The translations under genes were made by a program, and so were the position numbers. 64,000 bases of DNA from contig CAJNDS010000212.1 in NCBI GenBank assembly GCA_905221605.1, positions 64,501 to 128,500 on the forward strand. The letters run 5' to 3'. A model generated the notes under the pieces. The model saw nothing but the letters and a program-made list of their open reading frames with translations. It searched no databases and was not told the origin of the DNA. Position 1 is the first letter of the stretch, and every line of letters begins with the position of its first letter. Below, piece by piece: positions 32,485 to 41,264 of this stretch. Source of the stretch: Symbiodinium natans (lineage: Eukaryota; Sar; Dinophyceae; Suessiales; Symbiodiniaceae).

Positions 32485-34200
32485 TTGAGCGACTTCCTCC
32501 AGCACCCCTTTCCTGAACAAGCTCGCGAAACTCGCCCTGGGAAGGCCGGGACGACTGAAACTCCTGAACTCCGGGATGAGTGGAGCAAGACGGCGGGACT
32601 GACGCACCGTTGGGCGCGGCAAAGGCCGGGGCTGAAGGGGCAGAGTTGCTTTGACCAAGGAACAGAATTTCTGGCAGAGTGCAAGGGGATACTCTGCCTC
32701 CAAGGCTGTGTCAAACTGCCAGCGGTTGCTGACCCTGGTAAGCGCGAAGGGCAGGTGTTTGTGCTGGCCATCACACTCACAGGCCAACGGGCACAAGGCA
32801 TCCAAGGAAGTGAGCAGGCGAGACATTTTGGCTCTCTGACCGCCAAGCATGCACTGCGCATAGTCGACATGATGCAGGTCGCTGTAGAACGATGCAAGCC
32901 CTGGTGATTTCTGGTCGAGCACAAACTTCGCAAGAACCGCCCACATCCAACTCCTGACCGGATTTTCGATGGAGATGTGCCACGCATTGTCGCGGGCTAA
33001 GGCAAGCAACTTGATGGTGAACGCTGCCAGGCTGTTTGCGGCTTCCACTTTGGCCGCCTCTTTGGGCGAGAGATTTGGCACGCCTAGAACATGATCGGAT
33101 GAACGCAACGGTCTGGGCTGTTCAACCCCGGAGGCCAAGACGTGTTCTGGCAACGGTCGCTCGCGGGCCCGGGAGCCCGTTCCGCAGGGCAAACCGACAT
33201 GAATCAAGAGGACATCTGAGGCCAGAAGCCGCTGGACCAGAAGCTCCTGGCACGTCTTGAGCGTCAAGTCGAGGGTCCACACCTGGTGCAAGGGCTTATG
33301 TTTGTTATGGGGGCCATCAACGGCCAGCACATGGAAACCCGCAGCAGCGAACTCAGCACTAAGCCTAGCGCAACCTGCAAAAACCTCCACGAAAAGCGGG
33401 CACGAGGAGCTGGGGGCAGGCGCACTAACCCCTGCTGGAGGCTCCGGCGGGAAAACGGGCGTAGGCTCGAGCACACGCCCCCCAGACGCAACTAGAGGAC
33501 ACCCGGCACCTGGGCTCGAGCTGTCAACCTCGGACACACACCAGTCGAAATCAGACTGGAGATGAAGGTTGCTCGCCCCAGACCAAGGAAGCCTGAAACC
33601 TAGATCTTTGAGGAAAGCACGATCCATCGCAGGCAGCGCTTGGACCCCGCGGGTGCTGAAAGCCACCAGCACTGCTCGCTCGCCCGACCAAGCCTCGACC
33701 TCATGTTCAAACGCCCTGGCATCGAAGAGAACTGGACCGCCCTCAAAGGTGAGGCGTTTGGGGCCGACGGAAGCTGTGGAGTAGCACAGGATGGAGCCCC
33801 CTGTGAAGTCAGAAAGCGGATAAACGAAATTTAGTGAATTCGGGAAATTATTGGTATCTCTGTGGCGGCCGACCTGAAGATTCTCGAAAATCGCAATGGC
33901 ACTATACAAGAAATCCTGGGGCGCCTCGGCATTGACAAAGGTGCACAGGGCACGGCTGAAGTCAGGATACAAACGGCTATTCACCCGTAAACCGACTAGA
34001 GGGCCCCGAACAAAAGAACCCGTGGTGAAGCAACGCCCGCTGTCTGCAAGCTTACCCTCCGGCAAAGGGTCACCCGGGATTGCATGGAAAAACGCCAAAA
34101 TGTCCTGAACCGAGAAGGAAGCCTTGGTACACAAGTCACCTGTCTGCAGCGGCGGGCCCGCGCACTCAGCTGAAAGCTTCACTCGCGCAGGCAGAAACAC
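32311..34200 (-). CDS. Element 2 dioxygenase + cytosine methyltransferase-like polyprotein
   Basis: Residues ~55-190 form a 2-oxoglutarate/Fe(II) dioxygenase-like fold: VGRHRDTNN (HxD at 113/115, in the TET/JBP-style HRDxNN context), distal His166 and a 2OG-binding-type Arg175 (GERAVLVAFS). Residues ~268-440 resemble a C5-methyltransferase: motif I FVEVFAGCARLSAEF, a VLAVD strand, VGLPCGTGSRAR (candidate catalytic Cys339) and an IENP motif replacing ENV. Beyond about 32475 the frame is probably not used: real pol continues in the -1 frame, and the last ~55 codons are Arg/Thr-rich shadow. The break lies in a run of Gs and Ts. It overlaps the Gag ORF end by 22 bp. Confidence 0.75.
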   Translation of the reverse strand: MFLPARVKLSAECAGPPLQTGDLCTKASFSVQDILAFFHAIPGDPLPEGKLADSGRCFTTGSFVRGPLVGLRVNSRLYPDFSRALCTFVNAEAPQDFLYSAIAIFENLQVGRHRDTNNFPNSLNFVYPLSDFTGGSILCYSTASVGPKRLTFEGGPVLFDARAFEHEVEAWSGERAVLVAFSTRGVQALPAMDRAFLKDLGFRLPWSGASNLHLQSDFDWCVSEVDSSSPGAGCPLVASGGRVLEPTPVFPPEPPAGVSAPAPSSSCPLFVEVFAGCARLSAEFAAAGFHVLAVDGPHNKHKPLHQVWTLDLTLKTCQELLVQRLLASDVLLIHVGLPCGTGSRARERPLPEHVLASGVEQPRPLRSSDHVLGVPNLSPKEAAKVEAANSLAAFTIKLLALARDNAWHISIENPVRSWMWAVLAKFVLDQKSPGLASFYSDLHHVDYAQCMLGGQRAKMSRLLTSLDALCPLACECDGQHKHLPFALTRVSNRWQFDTALEAEYPLALCQKFCSLVKATLPLQPRPLPRPTVRQSRRLAPLIPEFRSFSRPGLPRASFASLFRKGVLEEVAQLLGFFTPSTSLPKKRWRWTTRLTMRLPLMTTPGATSSISSPRASARLLRRGSMQARG

Positions 34201-35438
34201 CTCACACCTTCAGGCACCTCCCATTGTGCACGCCGGAAAGGCGTGAGGCTTAAAGCAACGCCAGCAGATGTGCCGGCCGCGCCGGCAGCGCTTGCCATCC
34301 TTGGCGAATTTGCAACCATCTTTGTTGTAAGGGAAACAAATAGGGGTGCCCTGGGGATCCTTGCTTGAGCAGCCCTCCGGAAGCGCGAAAGTGGGAGGGT
34401 CCGGAACCTGATGCGTAGGCTTGCCACCGCCAGGCCCTTACCGCGGCCGCCTTTGGGACCTTTGCCTTCCTTACCCCCCTTGCCCTTCGGACCTTTACCC
34501 CAGAGTTCGTACGGCGAGACCCGGGGCGCATGCTCGGGGGCGCTACCAGGGATGACACAAAACTGCACCTGAGGGTGAGTCTTAAGGGCTTTAAGTTGCT
34601 GCTCCATTGGCTTGGAGCCATCAGGCCGCTGGCTGAGTGCACCGCGCGTCGCCTCCGCGATCTTGAGGAAAAGGACCTTGTCTGCTTCTCTCACCTGACC
34701 CATGGAAATGCACAACCGCCCGGGGGCAGGCGGGCGGGAGAGTAGCGAAAACATCTCCTCATGGTATGCTTCCATCTCACTGAACGAACACAGCTGGGCC
34801 AAGTCATAACAAAGAGATCGACGCTGGAGCGCCTGGCGCACCTGAAGTTCACCATTCAGGGAACAGTGAGCCTCCTGAAGCTTCTTGTTAAGGCGCAAGC
34901 TGCCGCTGTTGTCGAAGCTGATCGACAAGTCGGCCTTGTTCGAGACGATCTCTTGAGCACGGCTTGTGTATTTTTCCCAAGGGAGCCAAATCAGCTGCTG
35001 ATCCGTCCCCTGCTGGAAGACGAGGTCCGTGACCTTGTAGCTGGGCTCACTGTCACTGGAGAAGTGGACGCCGTTGAGTCTCTTCCGCTGCTCTTCCAGA
35101 CGAGTGGTCCGCTCTGCAATCGCGAGGCGAACTGGTTCTGTTGAATCGCTGCGCTCCACCTTCTGGCGAAGTTCGCCCATGGCAGTGGTCGACGCCTCGT
35201 ACCAGAGACGCCTCGTCACGAAGAGCTCCTTGGGTGTCAAATCTCGCTTCACCACCGTTTTCAGGGCATCGATCAGTGGTGACTCGTCCGAATGTCCCAC
35301 CTGATAAGGTGAGATGAAAGCAAGCGTGCCCATGGTGGTCACCCCGCCATCCTCCAAGAGCTTTAGAAACGCAGGCTCAAGGCCCACCTCGAGCGCTCTA
35401 GCATGGAAAGCGGCGGCAGAGTCCAACGTCGAGTTCAT
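34179..35438 (-). CDS. Element 2 Gag-like protein, 3' frameshift
   Basis: Starts MNSTLDSAAAFHARALEVGL. The N-terminal domain (DGGVTTMGTLAFISPYQVG) aligns with element 1 Gag. A Gly/Lys-rich linker (KGPKGKGGKEGKG) follows. In the annotated frame the C-terminus is Arg-rich nonsense, but from about 34435 the next frame reads KPTHQVPDPPTFALPEGC and a Cys/His module (CFPYN...GCKFAK...C...HICWRCF...C) to a TGA near 34216. That module matches element 1 Gag, so a 1-nt indel sits near 34435. Role: capsid/RNA-binding protein of the retroelement particle. Confidence 0.75.
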   Translation of the reverse strand: MNSTLDSAAAFHARALEVGLEPAFLKLLEDGGVTTMGTLAFISPYQVGHSDESPLIDALKTVVKRDLTPKELFVTRRLWYEASTTAMGELRQKVERSDSTEPVRLAIAERTTRLEEQRKRLNGVHFSSDSEPSYKVTDLVFQQGTDQQLIWLPWEKYTSRAQEIVSNKADLSISFDNSGSLRLNKKLQEAHCSLNGELQVRQALQRRSLCYDLAQLCSFSEMEAYHEEMFSLLSRPPAPGRLCISMGQVREADKVLFLKIAEATRGALSQRPDGSKPMEQQLKALKTHPQVQFCVIPGSAPEHAPRVSPYELWGKGPKGKGGKEGKGPKGGRGKGLAVASLRIRFRTLPLSRFRRAAQARIPRAPLFVSLTTKMVANSPRMASAAGAAGTSAGVALSLTPFRRAQWEVPEGVRCFCLRE

Positions 35439-35995
35439 TGCTGCTAGGGAACCTAACCAAGAAGGTCAAACTCACCTCGTAAACGATCTGAGCCAGCGAC
35501 CAGAACGACGCCGCACGACTGTCAAGCTTTCAGTTCAACGTCGGCTCTACGGCCCTGTAACGACGCAAGGCTCAGCCGAACACACTTTTCAGCAGACGCA
35601 AGCAGGGAAACGAACGGTTGGGAGGCACAGCCGAAGCTCGAACGGCTCCCCAACTCTCCCTGCAGCAAAAGAAAGAAGTACAATCATCTTGCCCAACCGA
35701 CCACTTCGGGAGAGAAACTGAAGACAATAAGACAAGGCACTCGAACTTGAGCTGGCACAGCCAGAAGCTCAACGGCCAGATACTCCAGAAAGCTTCTGCC
35801 AACAGGATCACGAATATTCGGGCACAGCCGAAGCTCAACGGCCACATATTGATTCAGCAGGCTCAAAGAGCCCCTTGCAAAGATACTCTACAGCAGTCAA
35901 CGGCAAATAGAGAAGAAAAGAGGTCACAAGCACAGCGAAAGCTCAACGGCTAGGTTCCTAGGCCCACTGCGCCGTCCTGCAAACGGCAGTTTGTT
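35439..35995. other. YR-Gag intergenic region of element 2
   Basis: A ~560 bp noncoding gap on the sense strand. It contains four copies of a 21-nt repeat (annotated separately) and may hold a second promoter or leader for Gag-Pol. Confidence 0.5.
35625..35951. repeat. Four interspersed copies of GCACAGCCGAAGCTCAACGGC
   Basis: Copies begin at 35625, 35755, 35822 and 35930 (spacing 130, 67 and 108 bp) with 1-3 differences each. They lie between the YR stop and Gag start of element 2, the position where element 1 carries a different repeat array. Confidence 0.8.
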
Positions 35996-38035
35996 TTACG
36001 CTTCAGTCGAAGACCGTGCACATTGCGCACAGATCGGTAAGTCACTCAACGGAACATTCGGATCAAGCCTGCCATAATTGGCTGAAGCACTCCTACCACA
36101 GAGGAAACGTGGGCCATTGCCGATGTGAACCACTCTCGAGTAGAGGTGCATCTTGCAATCTCTGCCTGCCTGGAGTTCAGCTGCTGTCATAGGTCGGTCC
36201 ACGACAACTCCTTCCGAAGAGGCTTGAAGGTCTGCTTCGAGCATGTCAGCCTCCTCGTCATCCGACTCCGGCACGCTGGGGGCATCTGCCAAAACTCGCT
36301 CAGTGAGATGCTCCGAGCCATCGTCCATTTTGACCAGGTGCGCCAGACGCCAGGCCCTGGATTCATCTGGTTTCAGGGCACCTCGTCTAATGAGGAGGAT
36401 CACGTCGTGGACGATCTTCATAAGTCTGGTAAGTTCATCTCTTGCATACGTCAAGGGAGACACAGCATGGGGATCGACATGATGTCCTAACAGGCGCCGA
36501 TCGGCAAGGCTCACCACCGTGCTTTTGGCTGTCCATGACAGAACCGTACACTTAAGGCTGTGTGTACCGACACCTTCAAAACCCTGGCCCGCAGCAGTGA
36601 GAAACTCCTTCAAGTAGCAACCCGCTTCGCCCGTGCTCATGGCTCTGTCAAGCCATCGGTTACAACCCTCGGACCACGCAGGAATGGCAGGGCGAAGACT
36701 CAAACCGAAACGATTGCGAGCATCGAGCCAGGCCTCGGCCCAATTCGCCTCTGCGAAGAACCTTCCCAGCGAACACATCGGAAGAAGTTGTGATTTGCGT
36801 GCTGCGGCAGGCGCTGTTTTCCAGTGGGAACTTTCGGCTTCAACCAAGCAAACGCCATCGACAGTCGTAACCTGAAGGTCGGCAAGCCACACTGAGTCGC
36901 CGAAACGTGAACTGGCGCCCAGACAGAAAAGCAAGTGCCCCGCGATTACCTTCCAATGCGCATATGGAGCGTGGAGCACTACGTACTCCAACGCCTTCAC
37001 CTGTTTGACTCGGAGTGGGATCGCTTGCTGCAGAGGCCTCTTTCCTTGGAACAGCTTGAGGGCAAGACCTTTAACACGGCTTGAGACAGCCCGAAGAGCG
37101 GCAGGGCTCTTGAATCGCAACGTTCCGGCAGCAAAGTTCCAAGCCTGCAAGAAAGAGGAGCCCGACGTTGGCTTGCCATGAGCTTCGAGGTGCTGGAGAA
37201 ACAAGTAAAGTGTGCTCTCACTGGCAGTGAAGGGGTTTCCAAAACCAGAATCAAGGCACCACTTGGCAAAAACCCACAACGAGGAAGCTCTCTTAACTAG
37301 CGTCGAAGTGGCCTTGGAAGCAAAGACATCCCCAAAGCTTCTGGCAATTTGCTGATCCTCTCTCAAAAGAGAGGCTTCGCCTAGCAGGATGCAACCCAGC
37401 TCGGTAACATCGGGCTCCAACATCACTAACACCCTGAACTTCCTCAACGCCTCCCACCTTGCTGAGTCGTCCGTCTTCAAAAGAGCGACGATTTGGAGTC
37501 GCTTCTTTGCAAAGTCTGGAGCCTGCTTAGGAACCGGCACAGAATAACGCACGCAGGTGGACTGAGGCGGCTCCCGATCGTAAGGCATAGGCACACGGAG
37601 ACTCTGGCGCTGCTTCCCAAAGACTAAAGCAAAGGGACCCCTTTCCCAAGGCAAAACAATTTTAGACACTCGGTGATCCTTCAGTGCTTCGTTCCAGGCG
37701 AAATCCCTGATCAAAACTGCCCTGGCGTCCAAAGCGGGCCAATCACTCTCGCCACCAACAATCTTGCTGTAAAAGGCATCAGGGGACTGAAGGACTGAGC
37801 TGGTAGAACCTGCTGCAGCTGCTGAGCCGGCAGGGCTCCCCGACACCCCTTGTGAAGAAGCCACGGCCGGGCTCACTGGAACTGCTGTAACCATGACACG
37901 CAGACGGGTTCGCCTGACTGCAAAATCAATCGAGGGTCTCCAAGAAAGGAAAAGATGCTGCCAAGCACGTGAAGAAGAGTCGAAGCAGCAACTGTGCAAG
38001 ATTGGGGAAGCCAGGCCCAAGAGGCCCAAAGCCAA
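35996..38035 (-). CDS. Element 2 tyrosine recombinase
   Basis: A long open frame. The core-binding (SAM-like) region is at ~235-330 (STLVKRASSLWVFAKWCLD, STLYLFLQHLEAHGKP). The catalytic domain has Arg377 (CLGASSRFGDSVWL), the box HSLK at 492-495, LLGHH at 516-519 and candidate nucleophile Tyr530 (SPLTYARDEL). The canonical HxxR Arg is Lys495. A C-terminal tail (~630-673) has CGR...Y...CAQC, a possible zinc module shared with element 1. It should integrate a circular cDNA by strand exchange. It lies 5' of Gag, whereas YR is usually 3' of RT in DIRS-like elements. A start downstream of the first codon (for example MVTAVPVSPAV, residue 48) is plausible. Confidence 0.85.
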   Translation of the reverse strand: MALGLLGLASPILHSCCFDSSSRAWQHLFLSWRPSIDFAVRRTRLRVMVTAVPVSPAVASSQGVSGSPAGSAAAAGSTSSVLQSPDAFYSKIVGGESDWPALDARAVLIRDFAWNEALKDHRVSKIVLPWERGPFALVFGKQRQSLRVPMPYDREPPQSTCVRYSVPVPKQAPDFAKKRLQIVALLKTDDSARWEALRKFRVLVMLEPDVTELGCILLGEASLLREDQQIARSFGDVFASKATSTLVKRASSLWVFAKWCLDSGFGNPFTASESTLYLFLQHLEAHGKPTSGSSFLQAWNFAAGTLRFKSPAALRAVSSRVKGLALKLFQGKRPLQQAIPLRVKQVKALEYVVLHAPYAHWKVIAGHLLFCLGASSRFGDSVWLADLQVTTVDGVCLVEAESSHWKTAPAAARKSQLLPMCSLGRFFAEANWAEAWLDARNRFGLSLRPAIPAWSEGCNRWLDRAMSTGEAGCYLKEFLTAAGQGFEGVGTHSLKCTVLSWTAKSTVVSLADRRLLGHHVDPHAVSPLTYARDELTRLMKIVHDVILLIRRGALKPDESRAWRLAHLVKMDDGSEHLTERVLADAPSVPESDDEEADMLEADLQASSEGVVVDRPMTAAELQAGRDCKMHLYSRVVHIGNGPRFLCGRSASANYGRLDPNVPLSDLPICAQCARSSTEA

Positions 38036-38233
38036 GCGACTCTCTCAACACCTGAACCTCAAGCCGAAGAGCGCTCAAACTGACTGAAAGGTCCCAAGCA
38101 AAACGAAAGAGAGCTCGGTCACAGTCCTGCTCGTGGGTCGCAGGCTCACCTGCAAGACTGCCCATCCGCTGGGCACCCAGGCACCAGCTTGCACGAGGCT
38201 CTAGCAGCCGAACGTCCGAGGGCCACGGTTGAA

Positions 38234-38517
38234 AGATGAAACCTGTTCGGATCTGAAGGCCAATTTAATGACCTACTTTGACTGCTCTCTGCAGGTTCGG
38301 GCCATACTGACGGCACAGAATTCTCCCTGTGCATCGAGTATGCGCCATGTAAAAACCTCATACCAAACAGTCACTTCCATGAATGAAAGAGAGATTCTAG
38401 GTGGTGCATTAAGCAAAACCACCACCCTATTTCACGTAGAAACCACTTGCAGTTTTGCGTCGCTGTTGCAGCGACTATAAATCAAAAGACAACATTATCA
38501 CGTTCCGTGAAACAGTC
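38234..38517 (-). repeat. Element 2 terminal repeat A1
   Basis: 284 bp 5' terminal repeat. Its outer end ...GAAACAGTC meets element 1 RT coding sequence at ATCCTGAGG. Confidence 0.9.
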
Positions 38518-41246
38518 ATCCTGAGGTACCCATACACAGCCCTGCTGGCACCAAACGGAAGCGCATACATCTGCCTCACCACGCATTTGGCCTCTGCAGG
38601 GCAGAAGTATGCAACAAAGGCAAACATCAGGCCAGCGGCTGAAACAGGAACCTGTCTGTAGGCAGCTTTCAAGTCCAGGCACTTTCCGACCATGGCCTTG
38701 CCTGGCAAACGCTGGAGTGCTGCCAGAACCATGGCTGCGATCAGGTCCACACTCTGAGGCTGGGGAGATTCGGTCTTCTGCACAGTATCGTTCAAAAGGG
38801 AAGCGCTGCAGTCGTCAATTACTCTGGGCCGATCCTTCTGAAGAATGGCGAAGCGCCTGTTGATCACTGCATCTGAGGGCAACGAGCTGGGGTCCAGCGG
38901 ACCAGAAACCCAGCCTTTCTCATATTCCTCAGCTGTCTTCTGGCATATGACGGCATCATGCTCAGATGGCTTGGATGCAGCAACGAGAATCTTCCGGCGA
39001 ACTTCGGGAGTCTGCTGTGCCAGACCAGCGGGGGACAGCTTGGCGGGTTTGAAACAAGGTTCAAAAAGCCCAGAAGCCGGCACCTGGCCTGCAAGATCGA
39101 CACCTTCCTTCATCAGATCTACGACTCCCAGATCCGGATAACCGCTGGCGCGTAACATTTCCTGCCATAGCAGGAGGTTCTTCCCCTCCAGCACCTTTGC
39201 TCGCTCTGGGGGCATCGATGCCTTCAGAGCTGCCTCCTCCTCCTTCAAAGCCCCCATCCTATTCAACCAGTGCTTAAACCAACCAGTCCTGACCTCCGCA
39301 GTCTCAGCCAAGGTATGGCTCGCATTGAAGTCAATGGCCTCTTCCAGAACACTTGGCAGCAAAGCGCTGAAAGTACGAGGATGCCCCTTGGCCACTGCAG
39401 CTCTCACAAACTCTTGTGGTTCAAAGGGAATGCCCCAAGCAACCTCGGTGGTACCTTGTGGGGGAACTTCGGGCTGCAAAGCGGCACCTGTGGGAACTTG
39501 GTCAGTGTCAGGCAACCCCATATTAACCGTAAGAGGAGTAGACCGCAGAAGCTGTGAGCCTGCGGGCAGGGCCCCGGCGGGGGCAACAGAAGGCGGAGGC
39601 GCCCATTCCTTCTTCAAGCGGGCCATGGGCTCGACCGGCAGGTCGTCAAGCAGAACGGAGGGACCGCGCAAGACAACAACGTGCTTGTGTTCCGGTACCA
39701 GGGGGGCGTAAGAAGAAGCCTTGGGCTGCAACCCAGTGCGGGCGCGGATGGCCGCAATGGACGGCTCAGACGACGGCGCGACCTCAACGGCTTGGGCAAA
39801 GCAACGCGCCACGCAGACAGCAAGAAAAGGCGGATAAGCGCACTCCTCACTAGTGGACCAGGCGTGGGACGGGGTGAGCCCCCAGGGCAAATGTTGCGAA
39901 GCGCAACTGGCACCAGGACAAGTACGGGCGAGGGCGGTGAAGGAGGGGTGGTTGTGAGCGATGGCCGTCCATTTGGGTCTGCGACCCTTGAAAGCGCAGT
40001 TCTGGAAGCAAGTCCAAAAGGGACAGTAGGGCTGCGCTCGGCGCCATGATGAAGTCGACCAGAAGAGGCTGCCGCGAGGATTCTCCACGGCCACCATGAT
40101 TTGCGCCTGGTGAGCGAAAGCACACAGCTCCTGAACCAAGGAATACAAGATATTCGCTTGGCGAACTCGCACAGCATGAAGGCCTTCAAGGCCTGGCAGG
40201 CCGTCGGGGTAGGCCGAGTCGCGCAAGGGAGGCGGCGACGGTACAATGTTACCGGCAGCATCATACACCGGGATGCAACGTGCGAGACTGGCCGTCCCGC
40301 ACGGCGGAGCAATCCACAACCCTACTAGATATGGGCAACGCAACCAATGCCACAGCAAGTCCTGCCCGGCTGGCGAACTGAGGTCTGCCACCAAAGTATG
40401 AGAGCGAGCTTCGGACGAAGGCCTAGAATCCACGCCGAAACAGTGCGGCCAAAAAGAACGCAAAGCCGTTGTGATGCGAGCAGAACCAGAGAAGATCTCA
40501 AAAACCACCGGGAAATTGCTGCGCAGCGGACGCGGGGGGGCCGGACCGGCATTTTCGCCGGTAGAAAGGGCTGGGCAGCGAAAGCCTAAGCTTTGCAGGG
40601 CTGACCTGTCGGAAGCCGTCAGCAGCTCAAAGCGAGCTATGACAAAGGCCGCAATCACCACCCGGGATCCAACCCAAGGAGCGGTCGCATGAAGCAGATG
40701 TGGGTCGAAAAGTGTGGGCCCCGTGAGGCTGAGGAGACGACCTTTGGTGGCAACAGCGGTGTCGGGGCACGCCACTGAGCCTTCGTCATCTTCAATCCAC
40801 AGCTCGCCTCCTTCGAAGCTGGAGCAAGGAATGAGGCAGGAGGGAAAACCTGAACTGTTATTCAGGTCACGGTGAGGAGGGGTACAAAGATCCTTAAAAA
40901 GGGCTATCGAAGAGAATTCGATTTCTGGGGCTCGGCGCTTGACTAGGTCACACAGACAGCGCGTGACATTTGGAAAAGTGGATGCATGGGTCCTCAGGCC
41001 AACCAAAGACCCATGGACGTACGCGCCCGTTGTAAAGCTAAACTCGGATGGCATGCCTTGTCCCCGAGCAGGACGCTCGGACTTGAGATAGGGCACCAAA
41101 GCGCAGACATCGGCTTCCGTGACCCCCTGTTGGAGAAAGGAGGCTGCAAGAGATTCGGCATTGTCCGGAGAAATGCGTGAGGAGACGACCTCACCAGTGG
41201 AAAAACGTGGTTCAGCGCCCGGCGCCGGAGGGCGCGGCAGCGGCAC
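38518..41246 (-). CDS. Element 1 pol, proximal part: dioxygenase, methyltransferase, RT start
   Basis: A single open frame that crosses into element 2 and stops at 38475. Residues ~60-205: dioxygenase-like domain with PPHRDLNN (HxD 125/127), His186 (LLHAT) and Arg195. Residues ~240-400: methyltransferase-like, VVFEIFSGSARITTAL, WIAPPCGTASLAR (Cys316) and VAVENPRGS (388-390). A Pro-rich linker follows. RT: VGKCLDLKAAYRQ (motif A, ~856-860), then LPFGASRAVYGYLRMT, where element 2 interrupts it. The frame resumes at 29520. It starts 18 bp after Gag's stop. Here oxidase, methyltransferase and RT share one frame, evidence that they form one polyprotein. Confidence 0.85.
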
Positions 41247-41264
41247 CCCCGACGCCCCAAGCTC

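Larger units (their letters stand above)
29523..38517 (-). mobile_element. YR retrotransposon 2, nested in element 1
   Basis: An 8,995 bp minus-strand element with complete split direct repeats: A1 38234-38517, B1 30082-30334, A2 29798-30081, B2 29523-29775. Both A copies are exactly 284 bp and look identical, as do the ~253 bp B copies, so insertion was recent. Gene order is YR, Gag, dioxygenase-methyltransferase, RT-RNase H. The outer flanks join as ...YLRMT + AYSLWW..., restoring element 1's RT frame with no target duplication beyond a possible GAC core. Confidence 0.9.

Noticed and set aside
32418-32987. 189-codon minus-strand ORF overlapping the methyltransferase
   Set aside because: It is a shadow frame of the methyltransferase/RT coding region and lacks conserved motifs.
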